29,118 bases of DNA from JANQRV01 sp964533785 (GTDB taxonomy: Bacteria > Bacteroidota > Bacteroidia > Chitinophagales > Saprospiraceae). Below are positions 16,662-25,225 of the stretch, piece by piece. The DNA lies in NCBI GenBank assembly GCA_964533785.1, contig CAZHNG010000034.1, positions 1-29,118 on the forward strand. Direction: 5' to 3'. Made by a program: the position numbers and the translations under genes. The notes below the pieces were generated by a model, which was not told the DNA's origin, did not search any database, and was given only the letters and a program-made list of their open reading frames with translations. Position 1 is the first letter of the stretch. Each line of letters begins with the position of its first letter.

Positions 16662-18464
16662 ATGAACAGAAGAAGGAATGCGAGTGGAGACAAAGTAGAA
16701 AAGGTCACCCGGGAGAAACTACGCAATGCCACAAAGATCTTTAAGTTTATTCGTCCCTACCGGTGGTCCTTTATCTTCGGAATGGTTCTACTGAGTGCTT
16801 CCAGCCTGGTTTTCATGATATTTCCCGGTGCTGCCGGCGACATGGCCAACGTTGCTAACGGAGATCCTTCCCGGCTTGGATTTACGCTTAAACAATTTGG
16901 CTGGCTTTTCCTCGTCTTGCTGATCATGCAGGGCGTTTTTTCCTATCTACGAACGATCTTATTTGCTCAGGTTAGTGAAAAAGGAATGGCAGATGTAAGA
17001 AAAGCACTTTACCAGAAGTTGATCACTCAGGATATTACCTTCTTTGAGGAACGCCGGGTCGGTGAATTGACCAGCCGGATAACCGCCGATGTCGGCCAAT
17101 TACAAAATGCATTTTCCGTAACGCTGGCGGAATTTTTCCGGCAGATCATCACCTTGATCGTTGGTGTTGCTATTATCGCCTGGCTGACGCCAAAATTGTC
17201 ACTGATCATGTTATTGACTTTTCCGGTCGTGGTACTGATCGCTATTTTTTTCGGCCGTTACATTCGGAAATTATCCAGAAAAAGGCAAGATGAATTGGCA
17301 TCTACCAATGTGATAGTTGAAGAAACGTTGCAATCGTTCTCCGTCGTCAAATCTTTTGCGAATGAATGGCTGGAAAGCATCCGGTACGGAAAGTCGGTCG
17401 ATATCGTAGTCGATATTTCGTTGCGCTTTGCCCGCATTCGCGGATTATTTTTCATCTTCATTATTACTATCCTGTTCGGAGCGATTTTTTTCATTTTGTG
17501 GCAGGGAGCCAATATGGTTGCCAACGACCAAATTGAAGTAGGCGACCTATTTTCTTTCATCTTGTATACCGGAATTATCGGCGGAGCGATCGGTGGTTTG
17601 GGGAATTTATATACTGCTTTAGCCGGTGCCATTGGTGCTACGGAAAGGATCGTAGAAATCTTACAACGCCCTTCCGAAGTAGACCTTACGCCCAAAAGAC
17701 TCACCCCGGAGGAAAGGTTGACGGGAAGTATCGAATTCCGGGAAGTGAATTTCAGCTATCCTACCCGGCCGGATATTCCCGTTTTGAAAGGGATCAACTT
17801 CAGAATACAACCCGGACAAAAAATTGCCCTTGTGGGTACCAGCGGTGCAGGCAAATCTACCATCGTACAATTGCTACTGCAGTTTTATCCGCTGAGTTCC
17901 GGAAAAATACTCGTCGACGGTAAAGATATCACTAAATACGATTTGGGTACCTTCCGCCACAATATTGCAATCGTCCCTCAGGAAGTTATGCTTTTCGGTG
18001 GAACGATCAGAGAAAATATCCTTTACGGGAATCCCGATGCCAGTGAAGAGGAGGTTGTCCGAGCTGCCCAACAAGCTAATGCCTGGGAATTCATTAGTTC
18101 TTTTCCGGAAAAACTGGATACCGTCGTCGGGGAACGGGGCATCAAACTGTCTGGCGGCCAAAGACAACGCATTGCCATCGCCAGGGCCATTCTCAAAGAC
18201 CCCGCTATTCTATTGCTAGATGAGGCAACTTCTTCTCTGGATGCAGAGTCCGAACAGTTGGTGCAAGCCGCATTAGACCAATTAATGCTCGGCCGCACCT
18301 CAATAATTATTGCACATCGTTTGTCGACCATACGCGAAGTTGATCAAATTTACGTTCTAGATGGTGGAAAGATTGTAGAACAAGGCCGGCATGATGAACT
18401 CTTCGAAAAAGAAGAAGGCATGTACAGCGCCCTGGCAAAATTGCAGTTTGAAAATGTCAAATAG
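16662..18464 (+). CDS. ABC exporter half-transporter (MsbA-like, permease fused to ATPase)
   Basis: Type IV ABC exporter of 600 residues. The N-terminal ABC_membrane domain (~30-320) shows about six transmembrane helices (WSFIFGMVLLSASSLVFMIF, WLFLVLLIMQGVFSYL, ITLIVGVAIIAWLTP, LIMLLTFPVVVLIAIFFG, and FFIFIITILFGAIFFILW) with the cytoplasmic motif FFEERRVGELTSRI. The ATPase domain has Walker A GTSGAGKST (~392-400), Q-loop VPQEVMLFGGTIRENI, signature LSGGQRQRIAIARAIL (~495), Walker B ILLLDEATSSLD and H-loop IIAHRLST. Works as a homodimer or heterodimer in the inner membrane, exporting a lipid, peptide or drug; the substrate is not identifiable. The start is taken as ATG 16662 (MNRRRN); a TTG eight codons upstream is possible. 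Its last 11 bp overlap the gldG start, so the two are translationally coupled. Confidence 0.92.
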   Translation: MNRRRNASGDKVEKVTREKLRNATKIFKFIRPYRWSFIFGMVLLSASSLVFMIFPGAAGDMANVANGDPSRLGFTLKQFGWLFLVLLIMQGVFSYLRTILFAQVSEKGMADVRKALYQKLITQDITFFEERRVGELTSRITADVGQLQNAFSVTLAEFFRQIITLIVGVAIIAWLTPKLSLIMLLTFPVVVLIAIFFGRYIRKLSRKRQDELASTNVIVEETLQSFSVVKSFANEWLESIRYGKSVDIVVDISLRFARIRGLFFIFIITILFGAIFFILWQGANMVANDQIEVGDLFSFILYTGIIGGAIGGLGNLYTALAGAIGATERIVEILQRPSEVDLTPKRLTPEERLTGSIEFREVNFSYPTRPDIPVLKGINFRIQPGQKIALVGTSGAGKSTIVQLLLQFYPLSSGKILVDGKDITKYDLGTFRHNIAIVPQEVMLFGGTIRENILYGNPDASEEEVVRAAQQANAWEFISSFPEKLDTVVGERGIKLSGGQRQRIAIARAILKDPAILLLDEATSSLDAESEQLVQAALDQLMLGRTSIIIAHRLSTIREVDQIYVLDGGKIVEQGRHDELFEKEEGMYSALAKLQFENVK

Positions 18465-20175
18465 AAATAGTCGACACCTTTTTGTTCAACTTATCCTCGT
18501 TATTGGAATTTTGATCCTGGTTAATATCCTCGCCAATGCAAGGTTTGGAGATACGGCTTTGTACACCAAATGGGACCTCACCGAAGAAAAAAGATTTACC
18601 CTTACCCCGGGTACCCGTACTCTTCTGCAAGATCTTGATGAAGTCGTAGATATCAAAATATTGCTGGAAGGAGAATTTCCGGCCGGGTTCAAGCGGCTGC
18701 AAACGGCTACGCTCGAAATGCTGGAAGACTTTCGTGCTGAATCCGGTTATATCGAATACGAATTTGAAGATCCTAATAAGGGCTCGGTCGAAGTCATCAA
18801 CAAAAGACGAGAACAGTACCGGGAAGATGGCATCTTACCCATCCGGCTTAATGTAGTTGATAACTCCGGGCGCTCCGAACAATACGTCTATCCCTGGGCA
18901 GTTATCGCGCACAAAGGGCGTACAATTAATGTCCCCTTACTGGAAGGTGTGCAAAATATCAGCCCCCAACAATCCGAACAAGCACTGAACAGTTCCATTG
19001 AATTGTTGGAATACCAATTTGCCGATGCCATCCAAAAGCTGCGCCTCTACAGAAAGCCCATCGTTGTTTTCACGACCGGTCACGGTGAACTAGCCCCTAT
19101 TGAAACAGCCAGTCTAGAATTTGCCCTGCGCAAATACTACGATACCGGAAGAATTCACCTGGACAGCGTGGTGGCCATCAGCCAGGATGCCTCGGTGGTA
19201 GTCGTAGCCAAACCCACGCAAACCTTTTCTGAAAAGGACAAATTTAAACTGGACCAGTATATTATGAATGGTGGGAAAGTACTCTGGCTGGTAGATAAGA
19301 TCAATGTCGCCGTGGACAGCCTGCAGGGAAAAACCTACGCACCAATCGACTACCCGCTCGACCTGGATGACCTGTTTTTCAACTACGGTTTTCGCATCAA
19401 ACCCAATTTGATCCTGGATATTCAATCCTCTTCCATCCCTCTTCAGGTAGGGTTTCAAGGAGACCAACCACAATTGGAACTTTTTCCCTATCCCTATCAC
19501 CTGGTGATCACCTCCCAACTCGATCACAGTATTGTAAAAAACCTGGGACCGGTCAACCTCTTTTACGCAAGCACCGTCGATACTACTATTAAAGTAAAGA
19601 CACCGCTCCGGAAAAAGGTACTCCTACAAACCACTCCAAATACCAGAGAACAATACTTGCCGCTTATGATGGACTTTGAATTTCTCCGGTATGACCTCGA
19701 CCCTGATAAATTCAACAAGTCCTTCCAGCCCGTTGCTTTGCTTTTGGAAGGCGTTTTTCCATCCATGTACCGCAACCGGATCACGGAAACACTATTGAGC
19801 GGCCTGGACGAATTGGATATGGAATTCAAAAAAGAAAGTCTGCCCACCAGCATGATCGTAGTCTCCGACGGTGACATAGCGAAAAATAACATCAATCCGA
19901 GATCCCGGCAGCCAGAACCACTCGGCCGTAATCCTTATGATAAATTCAGATACAGTAATCAGGACTTTCTCATAAATGCCATCGAATACCTGTTGGACGA
20001 CAGCGGCATTATCGAAGCGCGCAACCGGCAAGTCAAACTGAGATTGCTGGATACGACAAAAGCAGAAGCAGAAAGGGGTTGGTGGCAATTCGTCAATATT
20101 GTCATTCCCGTCGTATTTCTAACGCTTTTTGGAATTGTATATCATTTTATCAGGAAAAGGAGGTATGCCGTTTAG
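18454..20175 (+). CDS. gldG: GldG family protein, gliding-associated ABC transporter auxiliary component
   Basis: Membrane-anchored component of the GldA/GldF/GldG-type ABC transporter associated with gliding motility in Bacteroidota (ABC_transp_aux family); the transported substrate is unknown. The 573-residue protein has one N-terminal transmembrane helix (LFVQLILVIGILILVNILA, residues ~8-27), the diagnostic YTKWDLTEEKRFTLTPGTR segment, an extracytoplasmic DUF4350/IFT52-like core (VVVVAKPTQTFSEKDKFKLDQ, then YIMNGGKVLWLVD, VFTTGHGE) and a C-terminal transmembrane helix (VNIVIPVVFLTLFGIVYHFIRKRRY). ATG at 18454 begins 11 bp inside the end of the ABC exporter gene; a longer frame from 18391 lies wholly in that gene and is rejected. 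No GldF-type permease precedes it. The DUF4340 gene follows. Confidence 0.88.
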   Translation: MSNRNSRHLFVQLILVIGILILVNILANARFGDTALYTKWDLTEEKRFTLTPGTRTLLQDLDEVVDIKILLEGEFPAGFKRLQTATLEMLEDFRAESGYIEYEFEDPNKGSVEVINKRREQYREDGILPIRLNVVDNSGRSEQYVYPWAVIAHKGRTINVPLLEGVQNISPQQSEQALNSSIELLEYQFADAIQKLRLYRKPIVVFTTGHGELAPIETASLEFALRKYYDTGRIHLDSVVAISQDASVVVVAKPTQTFSEKDKFKLDQYIMNGGKVLWLVDKINVAVDSLQGKTYAPIDYPLDLDDLFFNYGFRIKPNLILDIQSSSIPLQVGFQGDQPQLELFPYPYHLVITSQLDHSIVKNLGPVNLFYASTVDTTIKVKTPLRKKVLLQTTPNTREQYLPLMMDFEFLRYDLDPDKFNKSFQPVALLLEGVFPSMYRNRITETLLSGLDELDMEFKKESLPTSMIVVSDGDIAKNNINPRSRQPEPLGRNPYDKFRYSNQDFLINAIEYLLDDSGIIEARNRQVKLRLLDTTKAEAERGWWQFVNIVIPVVFLTLFGIVYHFIRKRRYAV

Positions 20176-20199
20176 ATGAACCCAAACCCCTGCTATCAA

Positions 20200-20241
20200 G
20201 AGACTCTGTCTCGATGACACAAACTTGTCAGACTCTGTCTG
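20200..20241. repeat. Three small palindromes in the gldG-DUF4340 gap
   Basis: GAGACTCTGTCTC (20200-20212) and CAGACTCTGTCTG (20229-20241) are perfect 5-bp stems with a TCT loop and share an 11-bp core. Between and overlapping them, TGACA (20215-20219) pairs with TGTCA (20226-20230). The 83-bp gap is the only sizeable one between overlapping genes in this operon. Confidence 0.55.
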
Positions 20242-20258
20242 AACAAAAAAACACCATC

Positions 20259-21278
20259 ATGTCAAGAACCACTATACTACTCCTGTTTTTCACCATACTA
20301 ACCATAGTCTACTTCTGGTATTCTAACCAGGAAAGCACCACGGAACAAAGCACAGTAGGCGCCGACCGCGAATTCGCCATTGAAAACACCGACCAAATCC
20401 ATAAAATTTTTATCGCTGATCGTAAAGGTCAACAAACTACCCTGGTCCGAAAAGCCGGTTATTGGGAATACAACGATCAATACAAAGTCAATCCCAACGT
20501 CATGAAAAATTTACTCGATGCCATCAGCAGAATAGAAGTTAAATTCCAACCGGCTGATGCCGCCGTTTCCACCATGGTAGCCAGCCTGGCCAGTAATGGC
20601 CTTAAAGTAGAACTCTACGACCAAACAGGCGAGCTATTAAAATCCTATTATATCGGCGGTTCCACCCCCGATGAAAGAGGAACTTACATGATCATGGCAG
20701 GAGCAAGTCAACCTTACGTCAATTACCTGCCGGGATGGTCCGGCAACTTGCGGTTTCGCTTCAACCTTCAGGGGGATCAATGGCGGGATAAAACCGTTTT
20801 TGCTTTTCAGCACGAAGAGGTAAAAACCCTGAAAGTCATTTACCCCAAACAACAAAGCAAATCCTTCGAAATCCAAACCGATAAAAACCGATTTTCGGTC
20901 AGCCCGGTCTACCAATCTTCCCGAAAGGAACAAGAAATAAAACCAGGAAGTATCCAACGTTATCTGACCGGCTTTGATCATTTAATTGCGGAAAGCTTTG
21001 AAAACAATAATCCCAGGAAAGACTCCATCAGGAGAAACGTTCCCTTTTGCTCCATAACGGTAAATCGATTAAACGGAGAGACCAGGAAAGTAGATTTTTA
21101 TCCTATCTTCTACCAGCCGGGCTTTGACATCAAATCCGGCGAAATCATCAGCAGCAATGAGGTCGAGCGTTTTTTTGCAGATATTGACGGAAAAGATTTG
21201 ATGTTAGTACAAAATAGAGTCTTTAAAAACGTATTTTGGGCTTATGATTTCTTTTTTGATGAACAGTTAGAACAATGA
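20259..21278 (+). CDS. DUF4340 domain-containing protein
   Basis: A 339-residue protein with an N-terminal membrane anchor (TTILLLFFTILTIVYFWYS, residues ~4-22) and an extracytoplasmic DUF4340 domain (FAIENTDQIHKIFIADRKGQ, TTLVRKAGYWEYNDQYKVNP, KVELYDQTGELLKSYYIGG, FKNVFWAYDFFFDEQ). In this phylum DUF4340 proteins are typically encoded directly after GldG and are thought to belong to the same transporter system; the biochemical role is unknown. ATG at 20259 (MSRTT) is chosen because it gives the membrane anchor; the longer frame to 20079 overlaps gldG in another frame and crosses a palindrome cluster. Its stop overlaps the next start as ATGA, so the next gene is translationally coupled. Confidence 0.88.
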   Translation: MSRTTILLLFFTILTIVYFWYSNQESTTEQSTVGADREFAIENTDQIHKIFIADRKGQQTTLVRKAGYWEYNDQYKVNPNVMKNLLDAISRIEVKFQPADAAVSTMVASLASNGLKVELYDQTGELLKSYYIGGSTPDERGTYMIMAGASQPYVNYLPGWSGNLRFRFNLQGDQWRDKTVFAFQHEEVKTLKVIYPKQQSKSFEIQTDKNRFSVSPVYQSSRKEQEIKPGSIQRYLTGFDHLIAESFENNNPRKDSIRRNVPFCSITVNRLNGETRKVDFYPIFYQPGFDIKSGEIISSNEVERFFADIDGKDLMLVQNRVFKNVFWAYDFFFDEQLEQ

Positions 21279-22519
21279 AGCGGTTTTTATTTCTGATTAT
21301 CCTTTCATCAACAGCATTCTCCTTTTTTGTCGACCAGGAATGGGGCTTTTTTGGCCATCGCCGCATTAACCGGATGGCGGTCTTTACCCTTCCTCCGGAA
21401 ATGATCGGCTTTTACAAAAAAAATATTGAATACATCACCGAACATGCCGTCGATCCCGATAAAAGAAGGTATGCCACTAAACACGAGGCGGTCAGGCATT
21501 ATATTGATATCGACCATTGGGGTACCTTTCCCTTTGATAATGTCCCCAGAAATTGGGTAGGCGTATTGTCGCAGTATACCGATATGTATGCCGTTAACGG
21601 CAAAGGGGATACGCTACACCTTTTTGGAAATGACCTGATCGAAAGCCAAGGAAAAAACTACTTCATTACCAATGATACCACCAAAGACCTTTTACAGATA
21701 GAAGCGGTAAACCAGGTAACTTACCAGCAATTTTTTCAAAAAAAGATCCTTCCTCAGTATTACGATGATGAATGGACGGTAGACTGTAAATCCTTACTTC
21801 AGGTATTAGGCACCGAGAATACCGGGCTAGACTGTAAGCAATGTTTTGCCGTGGACCGCTTTTCGGGCTACGGTATACTGCCGTACCATCTTCCCAAAGT
21901 ACAACGCCGGCTAACCCAAGCTTTTGAACAAAAAAGTATCGACGCCATCCTAAGAGTTTCCGCAGAGATCGGCCACTATATTGGTGACGCACACGTCCCC
22001 CTTCACACCACTGAAAACTACAATGGCCAGTTAACCGGCCAGGTTGGCATCCATGCTTTTTGGGAAAGCCGGCTGCCCGAATTATTCGCCGATCAAACCT
22101 ATGATTTTTTCGTAGGCCGGGCGGAGTACATTGAAAATCCCAATCAATACTACTGGGACGTGGTGTTAGCAAGCCACCAGTTAGTGGATAGCGTATTGCT
22201 TATTGAAAAAGATTTAAGTCGAAAGTTCCCTAAGGATAAACAGTATTGCTACGAAGAAAGACTGGATTTCACCATACGCACACAATGCCGGGAATACGCA
22301 GCCGCTTACGCCAAACGGCTCGATGGCATGGTGGAAGAACGCATGCGTCAATCCGTACTAGCCATTGGCAGTGCCTGGTACACCGCCTGGGTCGATGCTG
22401 GAGAACCCGATTTAAGCGCATTATACGATGCGAAACTGTCCCAAAAAGAACAAAAAACCGTTGAAGAAATCGAAGAAAATTTCCAGAAGGGGGAAGTGAA
22501 AGGACGAGCTCATAATTAA
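21275..22519 (+). CDS. S1/P1 nuclease or zinc-dependent phospholipase C-like exported protein
   Basis: Predicted exported zinc hydrolase of 414 residues. A signal peptide (MKRFLFLIILSSTAFSFF) precedes WGFFGHRRINRMAVF, where Trp23 and His28 match the N-terminal zinc-ligand region of the S1/P1 nuclease and phospholipase C superfamily. Further ligands are in VRHYIDIDHWG and in GHYIGDAHVPLHTTENYNGQ, followed by GIHAFWESRLPELF. A Cys pair in LDCKQCF is uncommon. The family hydrolyses either nucleic acid 3'-phosphoester bonds or phospholipids, and the sequence does not decide which; Bacteroidota proteins of this type are usually annotated as zinc-dependent phospholipase C family. The tail is charged and probably disordered. 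The start overlaps the DUF4340 stop by 4 bp, tying it to the gldG operon. Confidence 0.85.
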   Translation: MKRFLFLIILSSTAFSFFVDQEWGFFGHRRINRMAVFTLPPEMIGFYKKNIEYITEHAVDPDKRRYATKHEAVRHYIDIDHWGTFPFDNVPRNWVGVLSQYTDMYAVNGKGDTLHLFGNDLIESQGKNYFITNDTTKDLLQIEAVNQVTYQQFFQKKILPQYYDDEWTVDCKSLLQVLGTENTGLDCKQCFAVDRFSGYGILPYHLPKVQRRLTQAFEQKSIDAILRVSAEIGHYIGDAHVPLHTTENYNGQLTGQVGIHAFWESRLPELFADQTYDFFVGRAEYIENPNQYYWDVVLASHQLVDSVLLIEKDLSRKFPKDKQYCYEERLDFTIRTQCREYAAAYAKRLDGMVEERMRQSVLAIGSAWYTAWVDAGEPDLSALYDAKLSQKEQKTVEEIEENFQKGEVKGRAHN

Positions 22520-22559
22520 GTGCGATGCCAGACCAATACCGTTTTAAAAAATTCAAAAA

Positions 22560-23984
22560 ATGAAAAACCACCATTCACCATCAGAAAGATCGAGAAGAAA
22601 ATTCATCAAAGATGCAGCCTTTACTACAGCCGGATTTACCATAGTACCACGTTTTGTGCTAGGTGGTAAAGGCTATACGCCACCGAGTGACAAAGTCAAT
22701 GTCGGTATAGTCGGCGTAGGCGGCAGGGGCCGCAGAAATATCAATCAGTTGTTAAACCTGAATGACGTCCAGGTTACCGCTATTGCAGATCCGGCGGAGT
22801 ATTGGGATCTGGCGGACTTTTATTATCGCTCCGAAGCGGGCCGTGGACCGGTCAAAAAATTAATAGAAGAAGCCTATGCCGACCGAAGCCCTAACTATAA
22901 AGTGGCGGAATACAAGGATTTCCGGCGTATGCTGGAGGAAGAAAAGAACTTAGATGCCATCCTTTGCGCCACCCCCGACCATACCCATGCTTATGTTTCC
23001 ATATTATCAATGCGCGCCAACAAACACGTGTATTGCGAAAAACCGCTGACGCATAATATCTGGGAAGCCAGACAGGTGCAAAAAGTAACGCGAGAGACCG
23101 GCCTGGCCACCCAAATGGGCAATCAACTCCACAGCAGTGAAGGCATCAGAACTACTGTTGAATACCTTCGTGCCGGCCTTATTGGCCCGGTCAAAGAAAT
23201 ACACGCCTGGGTACCCGCCAGTAGATGGACGGCAAGCCTCAAAGGCGTACCCAAAAGCAGTTCTACCCTTCCGAAGGGATTGGATTGGGATCTGTGGTTA
23301 GGCCCCCGTGAAATGCGCCCTTTCCATAAAACCTACGCACCAGTGTCCTGGCGCGACTACTGGGATTTTGGCTGCGGTGCCATGGGCGATTTTGGTTGCC
23401 ACGACCTGGATGCCGCCGTTTGGGCTTTTAACCTCCCCGCACCAGAAACGGTAGAGCTATTTCCTGCCGGATACAGCGATCAGGATATTGTCCCTTACGG
23501 AGAAATCGGTTATTTCCAATTCCCTGCTCAGGCCGACCAACCGGCGATTAACCTCACCTGGTACTCCGGTGGTTTGCGCCCGCCTCACCACGATCTACTT
23601 CCGAAAGATTTGATGTTGTCCCGTCGCGGCGCACTATACGTCGGTGAAAAAGGCATCATGCTTTACGAAGGAAGTGGTAAAGCTCCTAAACTATTTCCCG
23701 AAAACCTGAACGACGATGCCAAGATAACCACACCTACTCTAGGGCCTACCAATGGCCACCACCGCGACTGGATCGACGCCATCAAAGGTGGGCCCGCTGC
23801 CAGTTCCAATTTTGAATACGGTGCCCGACTTACAGAAATCACCCTTTTGGGAGTACTCTCCCTACGCCTCGGCGGAAAGAAAATTTACTGGGATGCGGCA
23901 AATATGAAAGCAACAGGATTACCCGAAGCCGATCCTTTTATTCGGGAAACGGTGCGGAAAGGTTGGGAAATGGGGGGGCAATGA
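22560..23984 (+). CDS. Tat-exported Gfo/Idh/MocA family oxidoreductase
   Basis: NAD(P)-dependent sugar or polyol oxidoreductase-like protein of 474 residues. A twin-arginine signal (SRRKFIKDAAFTTAGF, residues ~13-28) suggests folded export with its cofactor. The Rossmann domain follows (KVNVGIVGVGGRGRRNI), then the family motifs DHTHAYVSILSMRANKHVYCEKPLTHNIWEA, with the conserved Glu-Lys-Pro, and TGLATQMGNQ. The C-terminal half has PASRWTASLKGVPKSS and DFGCGAMGDFGCHDLDAAVWAF, as in the large Bacteroidota/Planctomycetes secreted subgroup. The natural substrate is unknown. It follows the phospholipase-like gene by 40 bp on the same strand. The stop codon TGA is inside a CAATGAG heptad. Confidence 0.9.
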   Translation: MKNHHSPSERSRRKFIKDAAFTTAGFTIVPRFVLGGKGYTPPSDKVNVGIVGVGGRGRRNINQLLNLNDVQVTAIADPAEYWDLADFYYRSEAGRGPVKKLIEEAYADRSPNYKVAEYKDFRRMLEEEKNLDAILCATPDHTHAYVSILSMRANKHVYCEKPLTHNIWEARQVQKVTRETGLATQMGNQLHSSEGIRTTVEYLRAGLIGPVKEIHAWVPASRWTASLKGVPKSSSTLPKGLDWDLWLGPREMRPFHKTYAPVSWRDYWDFGCGAMGDFGCHDLDAAVWAFNLPAPETVELFPAGYSDQDIVPYGEIGYFQFPAQADQPAINLTWYSGGLRPPHHDLLPKDLMLSRRGALYVGEKGIMLYEGSGKAPKLFPENLNDDAKITTPTLGPTNGHHRDWIDAIKGGPAASSNFEYGARLTEITLLGVLSLRLGGKKIYWDAANMKATGLPEADPFIRETVRKGWEMGGQ

Positions 23985-24023
23985 GCAATGAACAATGAGC
24001 AATTTATTGCAATGAACAATGGC
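23979..24023 (+). repeat. CAATGAR heptad array overlapping a stop codon
   Basis: Units in sevens: CAATGAG (23979), CAATGAA (23986), CAATGAG (23993), CAATTTA (24000), then after a 3-nt shift CAATGAA (24010) and CAATGGC (24017). The first unit contains the last sense codon and the TGA stop of the oxidoreductase gene. Two units of the same kind end the TraB gene at 2759-2772. Confidence 0.7.
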
Positions 24024-24048
24024 GACTCCATCTACTCGTCAGATTAAA

Positions 24049-24118
24049 GCTCCGGAGGAGCCAAATCTTGGTAAAAATACAAGCTAAATCTGGATTGAGC
24101 GCCGCAGGTGCGACACCT
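24049..24118. repeat. REP-like intergenic element with two mini-hairpins
   Basis: GCTCCGGAGGAGC (24049-24061) and AGGTGCGACACCT (24106-24118) are perfect 5-bp stems with 3-nt loops, GC-rich against the surrounding sequence. The GCGCCGCAGGTGCGACACCT part resembles interspersed repeats I recall from Bacteroidota genomes, but that is from memory. Downstream (24160-24250) is a further degenerate, partly inverted run rich in GGGTT/AACCC words. The rest of the 278-bp gap holds no gene that I can support. Confidence 0.45.
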
Positions 24119-24262
24119 CATCGAGCCTGTCATTTTACATAACCCTGATGAGCAATTCTCACGCTTTGGTTTTGGGTAGATGGTTATTGGGTTAGATTGA
24201 CGAACAGCATCCTAACACCCCATTCAACCCGCCCAACCCGTTGAACTCGTTTTTTCAAAACA

Positions 24263-25225
24263 ATGAATTATATTCGCCCCATGAATAATTTATTGGTCGC
24301 ATTAAAGGGAATGGCCATGGGCATGGCCGAAGTCATTCCGGGAGTCTCCGGAGGCACCATTGCTTTTATAACCGGCATATATTTCCGGTTAATCAACGCC
24401 ATTAAAACCATTTTGGGGCCCGGATTGCTTCATACGGTAAAGGAAGATGGTTTGTTGGCAGCTTGGAAAACCATAGACGGAAATTTCCTATTTTTCCTGA
24501 TCGGCGGGATGGTCGTAGGTATTTTAGGCGGTGTTTTTGGGATTTCCTTTTTGATCGAGAACTACCCTGAATTGGTGTGGGCTTTTTTCTTTGGGCTGAT
24601 CATTGCCTCCGCCATATTCATTGGCCAACAAGTAACCCATTGGAAATGGCAACAGATACTCTTATTGTTGGTTGGGATTGGCGTGGCGTATTACATCACC
24701 GTAGCTACACCCGCCAGTGGTTCAGAATCGAAAATATTCGTTTTTTTTGCGGGCGCCATTGCGATTTCGGCCCTGATCCTGCCCGGTATTTCGGGAAGTT
24801 TCATTCTATTATTGTTGGGAATTTACCAGTTCATTTTACACGATACTCTAAAAGAGGGAGTGATCGAAAACCAGGATATCAGCGCCATCATAACCTTAGG
24901 CATTTTTGCTTTGGGATGCCTGGTTGGATTGGCGACCTTCTCCAGAGTACTTTCCTGGACTTTTAAACACTATGCCAATACTACGCTTGCTCTGCTGACC
25001 GGCTTCATGATCGGCTCGCTCAACAAAATATGGCCTTGGCGCAACGTACTGCAATACCGTACTAATAGCGACGGTGAACAAGTACCTTTTTTAGAAAAAA
25101 GTGTATTGCCGGCTCAATACGAAGGTGATCCACAAGTACTCTATGTAGTCATCGCTATTCTTATCGGTTTTGCCATTGTATTTATCCTCGGGCGACTTGG
25201 AAAGGATACGGATTTTAAATTATGA
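24263..25225 (+). CDS. DUF368 protein, PopT-type polyprenyl-phosphate transporter
   Basis: Multi-pass inner-membrane protein of 320 residues. The DUF368 hallmark AMGMAEVIPGVSGGTIAFITGIY (shown here as family motif MAEVIPGVSGGTIAF) lies near residues 18-40, and the second-half counterpart ISALILPGISGSFILLLLGIY occurs near 170-190, giving the inverted-repeat plan of the family. DUF368 members (PopT) have been shown to recycle undecaprenyl phosphate across the inner membrane for cell-wall and glycan synthesis; assignment here is by family. The start is 24263, with ATG 24281 (MNNLLV) as alternative. Its stop overlaps the aroE start as ATGA, indicating translational coupling. Confidence 0.88.
   Translation: MNYIRPMNNLLVALKGMAMGMAEVIPGVSGGTIAFITGIYFRLINAIKTILGPGLLHTVKEDGLLAAWKTIDGNFLFFLIGGMVVGILGGVFGISFLIENYPELVWAFFFGLIIASAIFIGQQVTHWKWQQILLLLVGIGVAYYITVATPASGSESKIFVFFAGAIAISALILPGISGSFILLLLGIYQFILHDTLKEGVIENQDISAIITLGIFALGCLVGLATFSRVLSWTFKHYANTTLALLTGFMIGSLNKIWPWRNVLQYRTNSDGEQVPFLEKSVLPAQYEGDPQVLYVVIAILIGFAIVFILGRLGKDTDFKL

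Noticed and set aside
18391..18453. N-terminal extension of gldG
   Set aside because: It lies entirely inside the ABC exporter gene, and the ATG at 18454 matches the normal GldG start before its membrane helix.
20079..20258. N-terminal extension of the DUF4340 frame
   Set aside because: It overlaps the end of gldG in another frame and runs through the palindrome cluster; the membrane anchor begins at the ATG at 20259.
21666..22172. 168-codon open frame opposite the S1/P1-like gene
   Set aside because: Antisense shadow with low-complexity, Arg-rich sequence; the plus-strand frame holds the conserved zinc motifs.
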